A DNA stretch of 64,000 nt from Anastrepha obliqua (Eukaryota > Arthropoda > Insecta > Diptera > Tephritidae). The position numbers and the translations under genes were made by a program. Below, piece by piece: positions 22,441 through 33,378 of the stretch. Positions within the stretch are counted from its first letter, which is position 1, and each line of letters opens with the position of its first letter. The notes beneath the pieces were generated by a model. It worked only from the letters and a program-made list of their open reading frames with translations, ran no database searches and had not been told where the DNA came from. The DNA is taken from NCBI RefSeq assembly GCF_027943255.1, contig NC_072894.1, forward strand, positions 57,663,601 through 57,727,600, read 5' to 3'.

Positions 22441-22580
22441 ATCCTTATTAGGATTGGCAGGATTAATATTGTATTTTTTTAACACACCTTTATTAGCTCG
22501 GGTTGTATGTATGAATGACTGTAACGGAATCTTTGAGCTTAATTTTCACTGGCTTCTAAAAATCTGATCGACTCGGAACA
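22440..22580 (+). repeat. Second copy of the GTAT-bearing repeat
   Basis: Shares 'ggcaggattaatatt', 'ttaacacacctttattag', 'gtaacggaatctttgagc' and 'ttttcactggcttcta' with 19785-22115, here with a very short microsatellite and no insertion. Confidence 0.65.
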
Positions 22581-22816
22581 CACAACGTAGATGACTAGAT
22601 GGGAAACTCTTTTTCTCGTGAGCGCGCTGAAAAATGTGCATTTTTTATAACATTTGCCAATATTGCCATACCGGTAGAAACATGAATTGGGTATTTTTTT
22701 AAACAAAAATTGGGAATTTTTAGTTTCCACACCACCATTGAGGTTAGTATTTAGTGTGCGGTTGTGTAATAGTATATTACTCGTAAACACCTACATATAC
22801 TAAAAATGAAAAATAG

Positions 22817-22945
22817 TTAAAAAAAACTAAAAAACACGCTTTTATTGCTAATCGAACTAAAAAGTAGAAAATAAAATATAGCTTAAAAAAACTAAAAAAC
22901 ACGCTTTTATTGCTAATCGAACTAAAAAGTAGAAAATAAATTTTA
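22817..22945 (+). repeat. Tandem duplication, 65-bp period
   Basis: The block with 'aaacacgcttttattgctaa' and 'tcgaactaaaaagtagaaa' appears twice in a row, near-identical, 65 bases apart. AT-rich and noncoding. Confidence 0.85.
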
Positions 22946-23015
22946 ATGACAAAGGGACCTATAATGAAGTAATAGCAAATCGAAGGATCAGTCATAGTCA
23001 ACTACCTCAGAACAG

Positions 23016-23215
23016 AATTATAACAAAAATTAAGATACAAATAGAGTAATTCAAATTAGAGTTAAAAGCGTGGGATGCATTTTGCTTCACTTTCATAACC
23101 CTCTGTACATAGGTAGTTGCCAATAGAATGATTGTAATATTTACTATATCAAGCATCCCACGCTTTTAACTCTAATTTGAATTACTCTATTTGTATCTTA
23201 ATTTTTGTTATAATT
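23016..23215. repeat. Perfect 63-bp inverted repeat (fold-back)
   Basis: 23016-23078 and 23153-23215 are exact reverse complements, separated by 74 bases. The arm tips nearest the loop read agcgtgggatgc and gcatcccacgct. There is no coding sequence. A transcript would form a long hairpin; as DNA it resembles a fold-back or MITE-type element. I see no target duplication at its outer ends. Confidence 0.95.
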
Positions 23216-23239
23216 AGAGCAAGATTTGGCTTGTGAAAC

Positions 23240-23275
23240 TGACGCCGGTTAGCACACTTTGTTAAACTCGGCCAA
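23240..23275 (+). repeat. Scrap of RTE-like LINE 3' end
   Basis: 'cgccggttagcaca' and 'ctttgttaaactcggcca' match two pieces close to the stop of the LINE at 39668-40472, with the sequence between them deleted. Confidence 0.5.
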
Positions 23276-23439
23276 TGTTTGACAATATAACGCCTTATGG
23301 ACATTTGTATACGCGCGCAACTTAAATAATTAAATTGAGTACGTACATATATTGGTATATATATAAAGAAGTATTTTATTTAAACAAAAAACAATAATTA
23401 TACCAATAAGTTAATTAATTATATATTCGCCGTTGCTGG

Positions 23440-23700
23440 TTACAACCTCTGCTCACCTCTCGTCGAATTTGTTGATGCCGTTCCGCCAAAAATCGTCTGG
23501 TCTGGTGTCAAAGATGCTTGAATGTCAGAGAGAATGTTAATATTGGCACCGCACGTGCCTCTCCGCATACATTCTCTGACACACAGCTCTAAGGCATGGA
23601 CCTCTGCCTGGAAAATGGAATTGGCTTCCCCTTCCATCTTCAGATGTTACAAGCTATAACTCTCATTGTCTATGAGTTGATTCCACAAATTATCAGTCAG
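23440..23700 (-). mobile_element. LINE RNase H fragment
   Basis: A minus-strand frame reads 'NSIFQAEVHALELCVREC' and 'NINILSDIQA', the glutamate and second aspartate boxes of the RNase H domain found in I/R1/jockey-like LINE ORF2. No other domain survives and the frame closes at 23440. Confidence 0.65.
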
Positions 23701-23973
23701 CTTGACCCTAACGTGTGTCCCGGTATATGTTCAAGGACGCCTAGCCTGGAAATTAAGACACTAAAATGGGTTTAGCTTATCCCATTTCGTAGTTTATGGT
23801 ATTCTTAGCGGTATTTAATGGTAAACACGTGCTCATAAGTTGAAAAAAGATCGCAAGTTTGGAGGAGATTCTGTAAGTGACACTGTTTTTTGCAATTATT
23901 CGTGGTTTTTGAGTTTTAAAACCAAACAAAAGTATCTCTCGTTTATTTTAAAAATTATTAGCATTTTCATTTT

Positions 23974-25866
23974 ACTGGGACGTATGTGTCTCAGTCAGTA
24001 TTGAACATTCTTGGAAATTTATTAAAATGTAGTTACTGATATTATTTTCCATTTATAAACTCACATTGTTTGTACAGACTCATAATGCCTAAGAAGCTTG
24101 AAAAAGATGCCATAGCTAATATTTTGGGATCATCTAATGAGGATGACGACTTTTCAAACGGTAGCAGTGATAATTATGAACCTTCTTATAGTGAGGTTTC
24201 ATCAGCTCATGAATGAGATATAGATGATAGTAATGAGGAGGATTCTGCAAATATTTCCACTATATGGTCTTCTCTCCGTGCGGAGTTTGTACCAATAAAA
24301 ACAATAACTAGCTATCGACTTCCCGATATTTCTCATAGCTTTGAGAGGGCTGACAATCCTTACAATATATTTATGAAAGTTTTCCCTGAAAGCCTTTTTA
24401 TGCGTATTAACCAGTGCACGAACGAACGTATTGAGATAATGCGAAACCCAAAACCAGCGTACAAAAATATAAAGGTAACAGATATTGGAGAAATTAGAAT
24501 CGTTATTGGTTGCATGATAATTATGTCATATAACCATTTGCCATCTGTAAGACACTATTGGTCAAAACTTAATTCTATGGGAAACGATACAGTAAAATCG
24601 GCTATAACGTGGGATAGATTTCAGTTACTATCATCGAAAATGTACTTTGCTTCAACTGAAAAGCCTGAGGGAGTATCCAAACTTATTACGTGGAAGATAT
24701 GGTTGAGTGCCTAAAGTCTCGATTTGCAAGTGCACGGAACGAAAGTGCCAAAGTATCGATGAAAGCATGACGAAATTCAAGGAACGCTCCTCTATGAAAC
24801 AATACTTACCATTGAAGCCCACTAAATGCGGTATCAAAATGTGGCTCAGATGTGATGCTCTTACTGGCTATACTTACTATTTTACTAGGAGAGAAGATGG
24901 AAATGTCGAAGGAACTCTAGGCGAGCGCGTGGTAAATCAGTTAGCTGCAACAATTCAAGAAACGGATGTGACTCTGTGTTTCGATCGGTTCTTCACAAGT
25001 ATCAACCTTCTAGAGACTATTAATTACGCAGCGATAGGAACTATTATGTCGAATAGCAAAAAATTGCACAAAGCTAAACAGAGGTCAATGCGTTTTCCGG
25101 CAATGGCAATATACCAAGGAAGTAGTAGTTGTAAGCAATTGTCACTCCTCTGAAATCTCCATAATAGAAAAGAAATTAAAAAAATGGTCAAAAAGTTAAC
25201 GTGGACTGCCCCGAAATGATAAAATTTTACAGACAGATAATGGGGGGAGTTGATCGAGCTGATCAAATTGCAGGGCAATATGAGTTGGATCGGAAGTCTA
25301 ATAAATGGTGGAAAAAAAGTTTTTTACCGATTGTTAATGATGTCAGTAGGAAATTGTTGAGTAATAAGTTGGCAACTTTCACGGAAACAAAAACCACTTA
25401 TAGAATTTATGATAGAGCTAGCGGAACACATGATTGCCGAAGGAAAGGAAAGAGCAGCTGTTCAACGCAGTGGCACGACAGGAAGAAAAAGGAAGCTAGC
25501 CGCAGGTCACCTACCCATTCCAATTCCAAATCGAAGACGTTGCACAGGCTGTGCAGATCAAAACAAAACAAGAAAGGGAGGACAAAAACGATTTGCAAAG
25601 AATGTCAGATTACTCTCTACAAAGATTGCTCCGCTCCGTACCATAAATAAATACCAAACTTTTTTATGTTAAATATATTGCTTTTGTATTATTTTCTATT
25701 ATATTCTTTACCGAAACAATTAATTGAATTCCAAATAAAATTTGTTTCATATAAAACCAAAGTGGAATTATATATGAGGTACCGGATCATAATATACTAA
25801 TCGGGACATACATACTTATAAGTCCCATTCAAAAACACTGACGGGACATATATGTCCCAGCCCCTC
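23974..25866 (+). mobile_element. piggyBac relic with subterminal inverted repeats
   Basis: 'ctgggacgtatgtgtctcag' at 23974-23995 is matched in inverse at 25840-25862 (ctgacgggacatatatgtcc), bracketing the transposase. A further gggacat...tcccatt palindrome lies at 25804-25830. The true TTAA-bounded ends are not certain; a TTAACCCTTTCG-like end occurs in reverse at about 25980-25994, so the element may extend there. Confidence 0.6.
24085..25650 (+). pseudogene. piggyBac transposase, broken
   Basis: The likely start at 24085 opens an acidic N-terminus (ILGSSNEDDD type) closed by an in-frame stop near 24213. The transposase then runs from 24373: 'KVFPESLFMRINQCTN', 'VIGCMIIMSYNHLPS'. After a frame change near 24707 come 'MWLRCDALTGY' (first catalytic Asp), 'LCFDRFFTS' (second) and, after another shift, 'GGVDRADQIAGQY' (third). 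The Cys-rich C-terminus near 25540-25640 (CTGC, ICKEC) is also split between frames. All three DDD residues survive, but at least one stop and three frame changes make it a pseudogene. Confidence 0.82.
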
Positions 25867-25999
25867 CCACCACCCCTTTTTACCTGATTCAAATCCTGAA
25901 GTGATGGAATGCTTTATTTTCCCTATTGTAACGATTGAACACGTAAAACAAGTTCCCTTTACCTCAGCGGCTTTTCGGATCGAAAGGGTTAAATTAAAT

Positions 26000-28060
26000 T
26001 TTGCTAAAATATGCGCGGGCATATAAAGTTCGATCCGGATCGAGTTTTGCACTTCTCGATTGGCTTTTTGCCGAATACTGATTTTGCAAATAAATATCTA
26101 AACTATGCGCAGGTTTTAGTCCTTGTTGAATAAAACAAGATAACAAGTGTTATGAAATATCAACCTAACTATCAAATACCAAAGTTGCTTTATTTTATAA
26201 TAGCACCTAAAACCCGTTAGTGGCTACCAGCCTTGAAACAAATATAAAATGGAGAAATACGTGCATTCTTCCAGTACGCATCCCTTAATACTTGCACAAT
26301 AAAACTCTTCAATATTTATTGGAACTCATTCGCATCTTATTCCTCACTGTGTTGTCCCTTTGTGTTGTTGTTGCTGTTATTTTAAAGTTTGCGTTTGCTA
26401 CTTAAGAAAAAATTGCAGTTGTTGTTAAATGCATCAACTACTTACACAGGTAATTTTGTTGATGGCATTAGGGCGATGCGGTCAAGGAAAGTTGCGTGCA
26501 ATACAAACATGCATCACGCATACACTACAACAACGTTCATGGCTTACGCATGTATGCGAAAGTTTGAAGGACGAAGGCGATTGAGACTTTTCAAAATTCA
26601 ATTGTGGTTGTGTTTGAATGCCGTTTCAAGAGAAGTGACCCGAAGCGATTAGTGTTCTTTGCTTTATAAATATTTGAGTGCGTGTAAGAGTATTAAGATG
26701 CATATGTATGTGTGCGTATAATACTCATATGTATATCTATATTTCCACTTTTTTATTTATATTCACACACATAGGCACATGGACACATGCCTCATACAGG
26801 CTGGATTAAAGTTTAGCTTAAGCTTCATGGCAAACAAAAATTATTTGCATTCTATCTGTGCTTAAGTTATTGGCTTTCAACGAATATGTGCCTATGTGTG
26901 TATGTTTGCATGCATTTGATAGAAAATATTACAAAAATTTTGTTTGTTTTCGCTTTCGCAGTGAAAATTTAGGCCAAGCGCCATAAACTATGCAACAAAA
27001 GCAATGCCACTCAAATATCTATGCATTTACTTATCCACATACCTACATACGCACATGTACACAAATCGTGAGACATCTATTTACCTATACTTATTGCAAT
27101 AATGCAGAATTAACAAGAAATTACCCAAAGTACGTATTTCAGCAGTTGCTGCAGCTACAATAACCGCAATAAAATGCACTGAAAGTCAAATACTCTGCGC
27201 AAATAAAATACATAAATGGCACGCGAATGTAACCAGCTGACTCACAGCCACAGAAATGTGACATTGTGCATACTTACAATACAAACATATATACATACAT
27301 ACGTATGTACATAACTACGCTAACAAATTGCTTAGTAAAGGACTTATGTAGATATGGGCGCAACCCACTCACCACACACCTCCGTCTTAATACCAAATTC
27401 ATAAGTACGAAAAATTTAATTTCAATAAAAGGCGACCACAAGGCTTACACACACTCGTGTCGTGGCGACAGAAAGGCAGCTAATGTCGGCAAAATGCAAA
27501 AATTTACCAATTGCAATAGCAACAATAGCTGCAGCAGTTGCCGCAACCAAATCCACTATGCTCGCAAAGACATCGGCAACAGCTTTTCACCACTTCTTTT
27601 GGCAATGAAAGTTCCTGCGCTCCGTTTGTTGTAGTACGCAGACGCCTTGCAGTTGGCTCTGCAAGTTGGCGATTGTTTGGAGAGTAGAGTGCGTACTCGT
27701 ATTTTTGGGACAATTTGAGTGAGTTTTTACTTGCTGACCGAATGAGTAAATTATTATAGGTTGACGGTGCGATGTTTTCTTGTAGTAAAAGTGAGTTGAC
27801 CTACCTCAAGTGGATTATGTGACAGCCCGCCAAGGTATAGAAGTACATATAATACGTATATGTTAATAAGTATGTGTCATAGGTGAACATATGGGCTTAC
27901 TCGCGGTTACACAAATTTGTAAGTACCTATGTGGATGTATTGTATAAGTATATTTCGATATTCATGTAAGGTATAGGAAGAAATAATAGAAGCAGAAGGC
28001 CTTATTGAAAACTTGTTTGAGCTATTTATTATAAATTTTTTTAAACTTAGTTGTATTAAA
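26000..28060. other. No gene recognised
   Basis: AT-rich with CA and GTAT microsatellite tracts (26690-26790, 27040-27060, 27280-27310). The stretch 27400-27720 is less AT-rich and contains CAG/GCA-rich words, but no frame resembles a known protein. It could be part of a host gene's noncoding region; that is a guess. Confidence 0.4.
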
Positions 28061-28071
28061 TTAATTATTAA

Positions 28072-28651
28072 CCCTTTGGGGACGAGTGTCGGCAAATAGC
28101 CGCCCAAATTACTTCGTAGCTGTAAGGCGCGCGACGTCTGTCGTGCGATAAGATACGCATAAATATAGTAAAAGAGTCACGCTTTCATTCAATGACATTA
28201 GGGGCCATTAGCAATGAAAGAAGATAATACCTTATAATGTAAACTTATGATGTGAGACGACGGTAGAGTCAAAACGAGTTTCAGTTCTTCGATTCAGTCT
28301 CTCAGTGTCACTGCCAGTGGAACCAGCAGGCTTTTTATAAATTTTATATTTTATCCTACGCACGATGGCTAAGCGATCTAGAGATGATACGGTAGATAGT
28401 GGCAGTTCTGACGAATATTACTTTGAATCTGATTAGCGGAAGATGACGGCATTACTTCGTCAAGGGGCAGTGAAATCCGTGCAATAAGGAATCCACTCAG
28501 GTATTTCAATATTAGCAGTGATAGCAGTTTGTGTTAAATAAAGCCTTAGTTTTTATAACCTTCAACGTATTTATTTTCTTTACTGCGCACTCCAATACCT
28601 CCCGTCCTTAGCGACGCTTGCCCGCCGAAGACCCTCTTCGTCCCCAAAGGG
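28072..28651 (+). mobile_element. piggyBac-derived miniature element (580 bp)
   Basis: Flanked by TTAA on both sides (28068-28071 and 28652-28655), with perfect terminal repeats of 14-15 bp (ccctttggggacga). Inside, an ATG at about 28364 gives 'MAKRSRDDTVDSGSSDEYYF' and a stop, the acidic N-terminus typical of piggyBac transposases; the rest of the transposase is gone. It is a deletion derivative that would need a transposase in trans. Its ends differ from those of the other piggyBac elements here. Confidence 0.85.
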
Positions 28652-28659
28652 TTAAAATG

Positions 28660-30670
28660 TACAAAAATTATTTTTTTTTTAAATATTATAAAACGATAAT
28701 ATGTAAATATATTAGGAGCGCTAAAAATTTCAGAACGGTTTTCGCCTATTGTCTTGAGTGCACCATATCTCACAAAGTATATTATTAAGGCATTTTATTA
28801 TGAAGGCATTCAAATCTGTCAGTTTTTGGTTTGGCGGAAGTAGTTGTGCGTTACAACGACAAAAAAAGGTAAAAAAGATAAAAATTAATACATTTTTCAA
28901 TGCAACCACGGCCAAGGTGAAGTAGGCGACCGCAAAAAATGTATGCCATTTATGGAGCCAATAGGTGATCGAATACAACAGTAAAGAGGAGGTTCCAATG
29001 ATTCCATTCTGTCAATATGATCGCCGAGGGCGAGTCGAGCTCTGGTGGGCGAATTGTCGAAAATGTTGATAAACTCACACAACCGGTTAAGTCGGACCGG
29101 CCTAGGAGAGCATATTCCACTGCCAAGGTATTGAGGAATATTCATAAAAAAAGTGGGTGTAGCGTAGTACACATAACAGAAGTGAAACTTTCAAGGCAGA
29201 CAAAAAAAGAAGGAGAGACCCGAGAGACATATGGCATAGTTGCCATAGTGCTGAAGAGTCTGAAATAGTCGCGGCGGCGCCATACAGTTCCAACTATTGT
29301 GCTGTACAACAAAAACTCATCATCAAATATACCTGTACATAAGGTATAGCTCTCTCTCTCCTTTTCCTCTACGTTATATCTTTTTTCTCTCTCGCGGAAC
29401 GAAAATGCCCAAAACGTTGCATGGCCTTGAAATTTTACTCTCCATTCACGCTCGTCTATCGACGCCTAAGAAGTTTCACTTCAAAATTGGGGAGCAATTT
29501 GTATAAGGCAGTTACAATTATGCTAATTTAATCGTCAAAATAAAGCAGAAAACTTGGACTACTTTTCACTCCAGAAAGAAAGCTACAAAAATGGAATCAG
29601 TAATGTCCCAAAACCAAAAAAAAAAAAAAAAAAATAACTAGAAGTTTGTGACTTTAGTTCTTAAAACGTAGATATTTATAAAAAATTTAATTTTAAAAAT
29701 TCGCAATTTTAAGAACTCCATGGTGAAAGAAATTCTGAAGGTGTGGCCAATATTAGAGGGTTAACCGCCTTTCAGCGAATTTGAAATAATCAGCTGATTG
29801 GCTGACGTAAACTTGGTCATGTCAGGTCGATGACTGACATACAATAAAAATATATGTAGTCGACTTCGAGCTGGTAATTACCAGCTTCATTATGATATTC
29901 CAACTGCTCGTTAATACCTTTGGGCGGAAATGGCCACCTACAGGGCGTGTTACCGGTGCACAACCTAAATAGTGCGAATTAACTAATCAAAGAGAGGGAA
30001 TTTATTTCTAATTACGAAAAATCTTTCCTAAGCGCACAGTATTAGGAAAATACGCCTTTTAGTAAAATTTCTATTATAATTGAATTTTTTATCAAAATAA
30101 ATATTTTACAAGAAAAACAATGAAAAATTTTAAATTAAAGTAGTATTTTTGATTAACTTCCACTCCTTTTTTTATTTCCACTCCTTGTTAGGTAATTAAC
30201 AATACGCTTATATTTAAATGAAAATACAAATTTTGCATATCTCTATTACCACTAATTTCTAATTTGAAAATGGAACCGTTTTAAACGCTTGACGTCCGTC
30301 GCCTTATAAATCAATTAGAATTCATAACCATTTAGAGTTTTTCTCTTCACGGTATTTATTGAACATTCCAAAACATTTCGTAACAAAAGCCTGTCAATTT
30401 ATGTATGTTTACAACCTAAATAGGTGGTAGCTTCGTGGAATCTGTACCTTAGTTTTGTTCAACACTGTAGGTGCAGGGTACCAGTAAGGTAAAAATATTT
30501 AATGTGCTTGCGGTTTCAACGTAGAGAGATTCAGAGTTTTTAAATTTCACAAGTACTTGCATATTTTCAGGCGCAAGTGACACTGCGTTGCCAACGCTAA
30601 GTACAGGGTGTATAACGATACTTAAAAATAACATCAGTCTTGAAACCAAAATTTTTTGTTGTTAGCTTTA
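28660..30670. other. No gene recognised
   Basis: AT-rich. An open frame at 29017-29268 is not recognisable. A perfect 18-bp palindrome (agctggtaattaccagct) lies near 29868-29886, and a poly-A run near 29615-29633. Confidence 0.45.
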
Positions 30671-30695
30671 TGCAGAGTGCACAGTAAGATAACGG

Positions 30696-30710
30696 ACGTC
30701 GAAATGACGT
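30696..30710. repeat. piggyBac subterminal palindrome 1
   Basis: ACGTC GAAAT GACGT, 17 bases inside the left end. The same half-sites and spacing recur at 30859-30873 and 38706-38720. Confidence 0.7.
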
Positions 30711-30858
30711 ACTCATTTTTTCTCTTACGCTCTCAATCTCTTGTTTGTTGTCGGAGAAACTTCACACGCTCAGTTTGCTCAGTCAGTAGCTGCAATTGTT
30801 TGATGGTGGTTGTTTTTTCGAGGTGAGTTTGTTTTTTTCTGAGTTATGATCATAACAT

Positions 30859-30873
30859 ACGTCGAAAAGACGT
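30859..30873. repeat. piggyBac subterminal palindrome 2
   Basis: ACGTC GAAAA GACGT, followed by accattatctttt, much as in the right-hand copy. Probable transposase recognition unit by analogy with internal repeats of piggyBac ends. Confidence 0.7.
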
Positions 30874-30912
30874 ACCATTATCTTTTGTGCTACTTTTTGG
30901 TTTTGAAACTGC

Positions 30913-30916
30913 ATAT
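30913..30916. repeat. Target-site duplication of Gypsy, left
   Basis: ATAT immediately before the 5' LTR, repeated at 36992-36995 after the 3' LTR. Confidence 0.75.
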
Positions 30917-31194
30917 TGTAACATAAGATACATACCTACATACATGTATAACACATAAATACCTGAATACATATCTACATACGTACATACTTACATACAC
31001 AAACATATTAACTTACATATTTAAATATTAATCTTAAATTTAGCAATAAGAGAAATTAGAGTAAGAGTAGAACTTTAAGAGATTTCGTTAGATGTAAGCT
31101 TTAGATAAATAAGGTTTACTGTAAATAAATTTGAATAAAGGAATTGAGTTATTTCGCAGACACCGAGAAGTGAGTTTGTGTTTTAATAACGTTA
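30917..31194 (+). repeat. 5' LTR
   Basis: Starts TGTAAC and ends GTTA. Compared line by line with 36714-36991, I found no difference over 278 bases. The first 100 bases are rich in ACATAC words. It would contain the promoter and polyadenylation signals; aataaa-type words occur near 31125-31138. Confidence 0.93.
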
Positions 31195-31208
31195 ATGGCG
31201 ACGAGGAA
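31195..31208 (+). promoter_or_regulatory. Primer-binding-site-like sequence
   Basis: One base after the LTR, TGGCGACGAGGA begins with TGG, the complement of a tRNA CCA end. The tRNA is not identified. Confidence 0.6.
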
Positions 31209-31287
31209 AAAAAATATAAAACATTATTTAAGCTGATTTAAATATTTGTTACTCAACTGTTAGACGGTTTAATAAAATAAGTTTGAT

Positions 31288-31323
<36 letters not shown>

Positions 31324-32361
31324 ACTTAAAAGTTGTGAAGTTGTGAAGTTGGCTAACCCAACAAATTCACATATTTGTGAGCAAAATTAAGACCTCTGGC
31401 ATGGTCAGTGGAAAACTTTAAAGCTTTACTAGTGTGATTTGCAATAAATAATTAAAGTAAAAAGCGTTGTAAAAGAAAATACAAATAATAGTGAACATTT
31501 GTGTCAAAAATATAATATAGCGGCAAATGAAAGTGGCTTGTGGAAAAATTTAAGAACACATGCACTGAGGAAAAGTTCCAATGAATGACCTTCATAGAGG
31601 TTAGTGAAAAAAAAAAAAATTGTAACGACATACAAGAACCTGTACCCTTTTCAAGTGCAAATATCAGCGAAATTTTAAAAAGAGATCAAGTGTCCGTTAT
31701 TAATATTTATCTGGACTCTCATTTTAAGAGAAAAACCGAAAGAAAAAAAAAACAGGAAAAAAGATAATAAATAAAAAAACAAAATATAAGACACTGCCTT
31801 GCACTCCCACTCTACGCTCGCTAAATCATTTATTTTGACTCTCTAATATAAAAACAAAACATATAATAGGCAAGAATTGCTATACAAATAAGAACAACAA
31901 AGCTATAAGAAGGTGCAATACCTACAACAAACAAACCAACAAAAGAAACGTCTTAGTAAAAATCGTGAATTGACCAATGAACTCTCGCATAAACAATTTA
32001 AATTTAAATTTACAACAATAAGATATTGGCTGCACAAAACCAAAAAGAGAAACAACAACAACACCCACTTATTATCTGTGCACAACGCAAAAAGGGGAGC
32101 AGCGCTTGGAGCTGAACAACAAAAAGAATTAGCAACAATAATAGCAAGCGGAGCATACATAAGTACTGAAAATTTTCACATATACTATACATACATAAGT
32201 ACATACTTTATATTTTTTTGAATAATTTAAAATTACATACATATATTGTACTATACATACATAAGTACATACTTTATATTTTTTTGAATAATTTAAAATT
32301 ACATACATATATTATACTATATATATTTCGCATAAAAAAAAAAAAAAAAAAAAAAACCATT
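31209..32361 (+). other. Gypsy leader with poly-A and tandem repeat
   Basis: About 1.15 kb of untranslated leader between LTR and gag. It has a 30-base A run (31292-31321), short upstream frames (31585-31767, 31913-32221), a 66-bp tandem duplication (32184-32315) and a second A run (about 32334-32356) just before the gag ATG. The leader would have to be bypassed, or its upstream frames reinitiated, for gag translation. Confidence 0.7.
32184..32315 (+). repeat. 66-bp direct tandem repeat in leader
   Basis: The block from actatacatacataagtac through attacatacatatatt occurs twice in succession, identical apart from the last few bases. Confidence 0.85.
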
Positions 32362-33378
32362 ATGGAAACCTTAGAGATAAGTAAATTTAATTTAGTATTA
32401 GCGTGCATTAAAAACATTGAAAATTTGGATGGCAATGATCCAAACCAATTACCAGACTTTATAGAACAAATTGAGAATATTTTGCCTACAATTTCTGAAT
32501 TCAACTCAGCTAATAGTAATGTGCTATTTGGTTACATAAAAAACAAATGCATTGGTAAAACTAGGGAAGCTATTCATCGACATCCTAACGTAACTTCATG
32601 GCCTATTTTAAAAGAAATCTTAACCACAAATTTTGGCGAGAAAGAAAACAGTAATGACTTGATGGATAGTTTAAAAACTTGCAGAATGCAGGGAACAATC
32701 GAAAATTATTATTACAAAATTAATAAATTAGCTAATAGAATTCATAACAGAAATTTGACTCATAGTGATAATACTTACTCGACCGAAGAAATAAATAGAA
32801 TAGCTCTTAAGACTTTTAGAGAAAACCTCCCAGAACCCACAAGGACAATGATATTTTCTAGAAATCCGACTACTATAGAAGGTGCTTTCAAAATAATATT
32901 AGAAGCCAGACATCAACATTTTAAACAGTTTGGTCCAGCAAAAAGAAATTATATGAATAAAAATATAAGAACGAACTTTAGCGATAATTTTAATAACCCT
33001 AATAATTTCTATCATCAAAGACAACTTAGTTGTAACAACAGTAGCAATAGATCTAATCGCACTAATTTACAAGCATCAGTAGGCCAGCAAGTCACACCCT
33101 ATCAAAATAAACAGTTTCCCAATCCAAATTTATACCATAATAACCCATCAAACTCAAATTCCACAGGTCAAACAAGACGTTCACATTTTTCACAAACATC
33201 GAATAGAAATTATCAACAATTTATCCCTGATACTAGATCTTACCAAACTAGGCAACCAGTTGTAAACAACCAAAATGCAAATAGTTTTAATAATACAAAT
33301 CAGCAATTTGAACCAATGGAAATTGGAAATTCGAATGTAAATTTTCCTATAGCAGGCGATCAAAACTTCCTTACATAG
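32362..33378 (+). CDS. gag: Gag structural protein, 338 aa
   Basis: Capsid/RNA-packaging protein of the retrotransposon. I place the start at the first ATG after the A run (METLEISKFNLVLACIKN); the frame is open further upstream, but only through AT repeats. Residues about 20-200 are a mixed helical region with 'FIEQIENILPTISEF', 'WPILKEILTTNFGE' and 'AFKIILEARHQHFKQF', as in Gag of insect Gypsy elements. The C-terminal 120 residues are very rich in Asn and Gln. No CCHC zinc knuckle is visible, which is also true of several insect Gypsy-group Gags. The pol frame overlaps the last 67 bases. Confidence 0.88.
   Translation: METLEISKFNLVLACIKNIENLDGNDPNQLPDFIEQIENILPTISEFNSANSNVLFGYIKNKCIGKTREAIHRHPNVTSWPILKEILTTNFGEKENSNDLMDSLKTCRMQGTIENYYYKINKLANRIHNRNLTHSDNTYSTEEINRIALKTFRENLPEPTRTMIFSRNPTTIEGAFKIILEARHQHFKQFGPAKRNYMNKNIRTNFSDNFNNPNNFYHQRQLSCNNSSNRSNRTNLQASVGQQVTPYQNKQFPNPNLYHNNPSNSNSTGQTRRSHFSQTSNRNYQQFIPDTRSYQTRQPVVNNQNANSFNNTNQQFEPMEIGNSNVNFPIAGDQNFLT

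Noticed and set aside
29017..29268. Host gene exon
   Set aside because: The 83-codon frame has no recognisable motif, splice context or conserved neighbour.
32218..32361. N-terminal extension of Gag to 32218
   Set aside because: The extension translates AT-rich tandem repeats and a poly-A run; the first sensible Gag sequence starts at 32362.
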